NCBI GenBank assembly: GCA_030836925.1
Contig: JAUPLK010000079.1
Location: forward strand, 1 to 7,199
Direction of reading: 5' to 3'
DNA length: 7,199 nt
Source: Pseudomonadota bacterium
GTDB taxonomy: Bacteria; Pseudomonadota; Gammaproteobacteria; Steroidobacterales; GCA-2729495
In this document: piece by piece, positions 5,357 through 7,199 of the stretch
How the letters are laid out: every line of letters starts with the position of its first letter
How positions within the stretch are numbered: position 1 is the first letter of the stretch
Made by a program: the position numbers and the translations under genes
The notes under the pieces: generated by a model
What the model saw: only the letters and a program-made list of their open reading frames with translations
Told to the model about the DNA's origin: nothing
The model's database searches: none

Positions 5357-6430
5357 GTGAGTAAGCGTGTAATTTCGGAAATTCGTCTCGAAGCATTCCG
5401 ATGTTTTGAATCAGCAGTCTTCGAGCCGGGACCGCAACTGAATGTCATCTCCGGCTTGAATGCGTCGGGCAAGACCAGCTTGCTTGAGGCGATTTTCGTG
5501 CTCGGTCGTGGCACTTCCTTCCGCACGTCGAAAGTCGATGCCGCGATCCAGTTTGGCGTCGAACAGTTCACGGTCTTTGGCAGTCTCAGCGAGGGCGACG
5601 TCGGCCGGGTCGGGGTAAGTGGTTCCCGGTCGTCTGGCTTGACGGTGCGGATTGACGGTCGGCCCGGTACCCGGGCAGAACTGGTTCGCAGCGTACCGGT
5701 CCAGGTGCTCGAGCCGGCCAGTCATGAGCTCGTGGCGGGTCCTCCTTCAGTACGGCGTCAGTTTCTCGATTGGTCGGTGTTTCACGTGGAACATGTTTTT
5801 CTCGAAGCCTGGCAGCAGTACCGACGCGCCCTGCAGCAGCGAAATGCGGCGCTCAAACAGCATTCGATGGAGGCTGCGTGGGCTTGGGATTCCGCGCTTC
5901 TATCCACCGGGCTGCTGGTGGATCAGTGCCGGCGCCATTTGGTGGATCGGCTGACTGAACCACTGCGACAGACTGGGATTTCTTTGCTAGATGCCGAGAT
6001 CGAGCTCAAGTACCGATCCGGCTGGGCCGAGGGCACGGAGTTCGGGGCCGCTCTGTTCACAGCCCGCGATCGGGATCAGCAAATGAGCTCGACCACCGTC
6101 GGGCCGCATCGTGCCGACCTGGTGGTCACCGTAAAGGAGCGGCGCGCTCGCGACACCGTGTCTCGTGGCCAGGAAAAGCTGGTGGTTGCCGCGCTGACGC
6201 TGGCGCAGATCCAGGTGGTCGCCGAGGCGCTCGGCCGCCCGGTGATTCTGCTGGTCGATGAACCTGGCGCGGACCTTGACCGGACACATCTGCAAAAGCT
6301 CCTGTCCGCCGTTCTGACCGCACCCGCCCAGACCTTTCTGACCTCCCTGGAGCCCGAGCTCTTGTCCCTGCCTGAATCAGGACGGCTGTTCCACGTGGAA
6401 CAAGGATCGGTGCGGCCTTTGCTATACTGA
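5357..6430 (+). CDS. recF: DNA replication and repair protein RecF, 357 aa
   Basis: RecF is an SMC-like ATPase that, with RecO and RecR, helps load RecA at single-strand gaps and stalled forks. The length equals E. coli RecF. Walker A is GLNASGKTS (33-41), with Ala where Gly is more usual. TTVGPHRADL lies at 246-255, the ABC signature SRGQEKL at 269-275, and Walker B with D-loop is VILLVDEPGADLD (296-308). Start choice: GTG at 5357 gives the expected N-terminus SKRVISEIRLEAFRCFES, but the only ribosome-binding-like AGGA ends just one base before it. Expression may rely on coupling to dnaN 24 bases upstream. The gene contains two parS-type sites, both encoding FHVE (142-145 and 345-348), and its stop overlaps the gyrB -10 element. 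Confidence 0.96.
   Translation: MSKRVISEIRLEAFRCFESAVFEPGPQLNVISGLNASGKTSLLEAIFVLGRGTSFRTSKVDAAIQFGVEQFTVFGSLSEGDVGRVGVSGSRSSGLTVRIDGRPGTRAELVRSVPVQVLEPASHELVAGPPSVRRQFLDWSVFHVEHVFLEAWQQYRRALQQRNAALKQHSMEAAWAWDSALLSTGLLVDQCRRHLVDRLTEPLRQTGISLLDAEIELKYRSGWAEGTEFGAALFTARDRDQQMSSTTVGPHRADLVVTVKERRARDTVSRGQEKLVVAALTLAQIQVVAEALGRPVILLVDEPGADLDRTHLQKLLSAVLTAPAQTFLTSLEPELLSLPESGRLFHVEQGSVRPLLY
5778..5793. promoter_or_regulatory. parS: Probable parS site 1 (ParB centromere site) inside recF
   Basis: TGTTTCACGTGGAACA matches the widely conserved chromosomal parS 16-mer TGTTNCACGTGNAACA, with only the T/G pair at positions five and twelve breaking perfect symmetry. ParB (Spo0J) binds such sites, spreads on neighbouring DNA and directs origin segregation with ParA and SMC/MukB-type complexes. 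It lies about 1.6 kb from the candidate unwinding element, which fits the known clustering of parS near origins. It is translated as F-H-V-E within RecF. Confidence 0.82.
6387..6402. promoter_or_regulatory. parS: Probable parS site 2, perfect palindrome, at the end of recF
   Basis: TGTTCCACGTGGAACA is a perfect 16-base palindrome agreeing with the parS consensus at every fixed position. It lies 609 bases from site 1, in the same codon phase, again encoding F-H-V-E close to the RecF C-terminus. It ends 20 bases before the gyrB -10 element, so its right edge touches the place where a -35 would be. ParB occupancy might therefore influence gyrB transcription; that is inference. Confidence 0.88.
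6420..6428 (+). promoter_or_regulatory. Probable gyrB promoter (extended -10)
   Basis: TGCTATACT contains a five-of-six -10 hexamer TATACT (6423-6428) preceded by the TG of an extended -10, which lessens the need for a -35. No good -35 is seen at 16-18 bases upstream, a position touched by the second parS site. Transcription would begin near 6435, giving a leader of about 20 bases with the GGGG ribosome binding site. The last base of the hexamer is the first base of the recF stop codon. Confidence 0.6.
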
Positions 6431-6454
6431 GCCGCTTGTAAATCGGGGTCTTCC

Positions 6455-7199
6455 ATGGTCGATTCAGAACGCTACGATTCCAGCAATATCAAAGTCTTAA
6501 AAGGCCTCGATGCCGTCCGAAAACGTCCAGGAATGTACATCGGTGACACCGATGACGGTACCGGTCTGCACCACATGGTTTTTGAGGTCGTCGATAACGC
6601 AGTCGACGAAGCGCTGGCAGGCTTCTGCAAAAAGATCTCGGTCACCATCCATGCCGGTGAATCCATCACGGTCAGCGACGATGGCCGCGGGATCCCGGTA
6701 GATATGCACACGGAAGAGGGAGTTTCTGCTGCGGAGGTCATCATGACCGTACTGCATGCGGGCGGAAAGTTCGACAGCAACTCCTACAAGGTCTCAGGTG
6801 GTCTGCACGGTGTCGGTGTCTCCGTCGTCAACGCACTCTCCGAGGTGCTTGATCTGACGATCTACCGCGAAGGCCGTATCCACGAACAGCGCTATCACCT
6901 GGGTGTACCGGCAGCACCATTGGCGGCAACCGGTGAAACCAAACGCCGTGGCACGACCATCCGCTTCAAGCCCAGCGCCGAGGTCTTCAGCCATATCCAG
7001 TTTCACTACGACATCCTGGCCAAACGACTGCGCGAACTGTCCTTCCTCAACCAGGGCGTATGTATCCACCTGCTGGACGAACGCGACGGACGCAGCGATA
7101 CCTTCCAGTTTGAAGGCGGCATCCGCGCCTTCGTCGAGCACCTCAACCGCAACAAGACGCCGATCCAGCCGACGGTCATCTATCTGTCGCGCGCCCAGG
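6455..7199 (+). CDS. gyrB: DNA gyrase subunit B (N-terminal 248 codons, cut by window edge)
   Basis: GyrB is the ATPase subunit of DNA gyrase, which introduces negative supercoils. The 248 complete codons visible, of roughly 800 in the family, cover the GHKL ATPase domain and the start of the transducer domain. Seen are the N-terminal arm YDSSNIKVLKGLDAVRKRPG, the Bergerat-fold box EVVDNAVDEALAG with catalytic Glu44 and metal-binding Asn48, SDDGRGIP with Asp75, which contacts the adenine and is the site of coumarin-type inhibitors, and the lid SGGLHGVGVSVVNALS (114-129). The sequence is very close to E. coli GyrB throughout. The ATG at 6455 has GGGG six bases upstream. It follows recF by 24 bases but appears to have its own promoter. 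It is truncated only by the end of the sequence. Confidence 0.98.
   Translation, partial: MVDSERYDSSNIKVLKGLDAVRKRPGMYIGDTDDGTGLHHMVFEVVDNAVDEALAGFCKKISVTIHAGESITVSDDGRGIPVDMHTEEGVSAAEVIMTVLHAGGKFDSNSYKVSGGLHGVGVSVVNALSEVLDLTIYREGRIHEQRYHLGVPAAPLAATGETKRRGTTIRFKPSAEVFSHIQFHYDILAKRLRELSFLNQGVCIHLLDERDGRSDTFQFEGGIRAFVEHLNRNKTPIQPTVIYLSRAQ

Overview
This window is a bacterial chromosome replication-origin neighbourhood with the gene order mnmE–yidC–rnpA–rpmH on the minus strand and dnaA–dnaN–recF–gyrB on the plus strand. That order, the high-GC coding sequence and the protein details (a 366-residue clamp ending in VMPMRL, a 357-residue RecF, a YidC with a large periplasmic domain) point to a gammaproteobacterium. 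I cannot name a genus. Nothing looks horizontally acquired, and there are no tRNA, rRNA, CRISPR or insertion sequences.

Left arm (1-2482, minus strand): an apparent operon read leftwards, rpmH (ribosomal protein L34), rnpA (RNase P protein), yidC (membrane insertase) and the start of mnmE (tRNA U34 modification GTPase, cut by the window edge). It is tightly packed: rnpA appears to start inside rpmH, rnpA and yidC overlap by GTGA, and mnmE starts 13 bases after yidC. The small gene yidD, often found between rnpA and yidC, is missing. A good sigma70-type promoter lies upstream of rpmH.

Centre (2483-2655 and 3970-4231): two non-coding stretches flank dnaA. The first holds divergent promoters, one perfect DnaA box and a hairpin over the dnaA ribosome binding site. 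The second is the best origin candidate. It has an inverted pair of DnaA-like boxes, then a G-free AT-rich tract containing CTA triplets that read 3'-GAT-5' on the lower strand, as expected for a DnaA-trio unwinding element.

Right arm (2656-7199, plus strand): dnaA (initiator), dnaN (beta clamp), recF (recombinational repair ATPase) and the first third of gyrB (gyrase ATPase subunit), all transcribed away from the origin. Two parS-type 16-mers, the ParB centromere sites, lie inside recF in the same codon phase, both encoding Phe-His-Val-Glu. The second is a perfect palindrome that ends about 20 bases before an extended -10 element for gyrB.

The genes themselves are ordinary core genes. The interest lies in the cis-acting signals: initiation, unwinding, centromere and promoter sites within about 4 kb. 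No new multi-gene system is evident.
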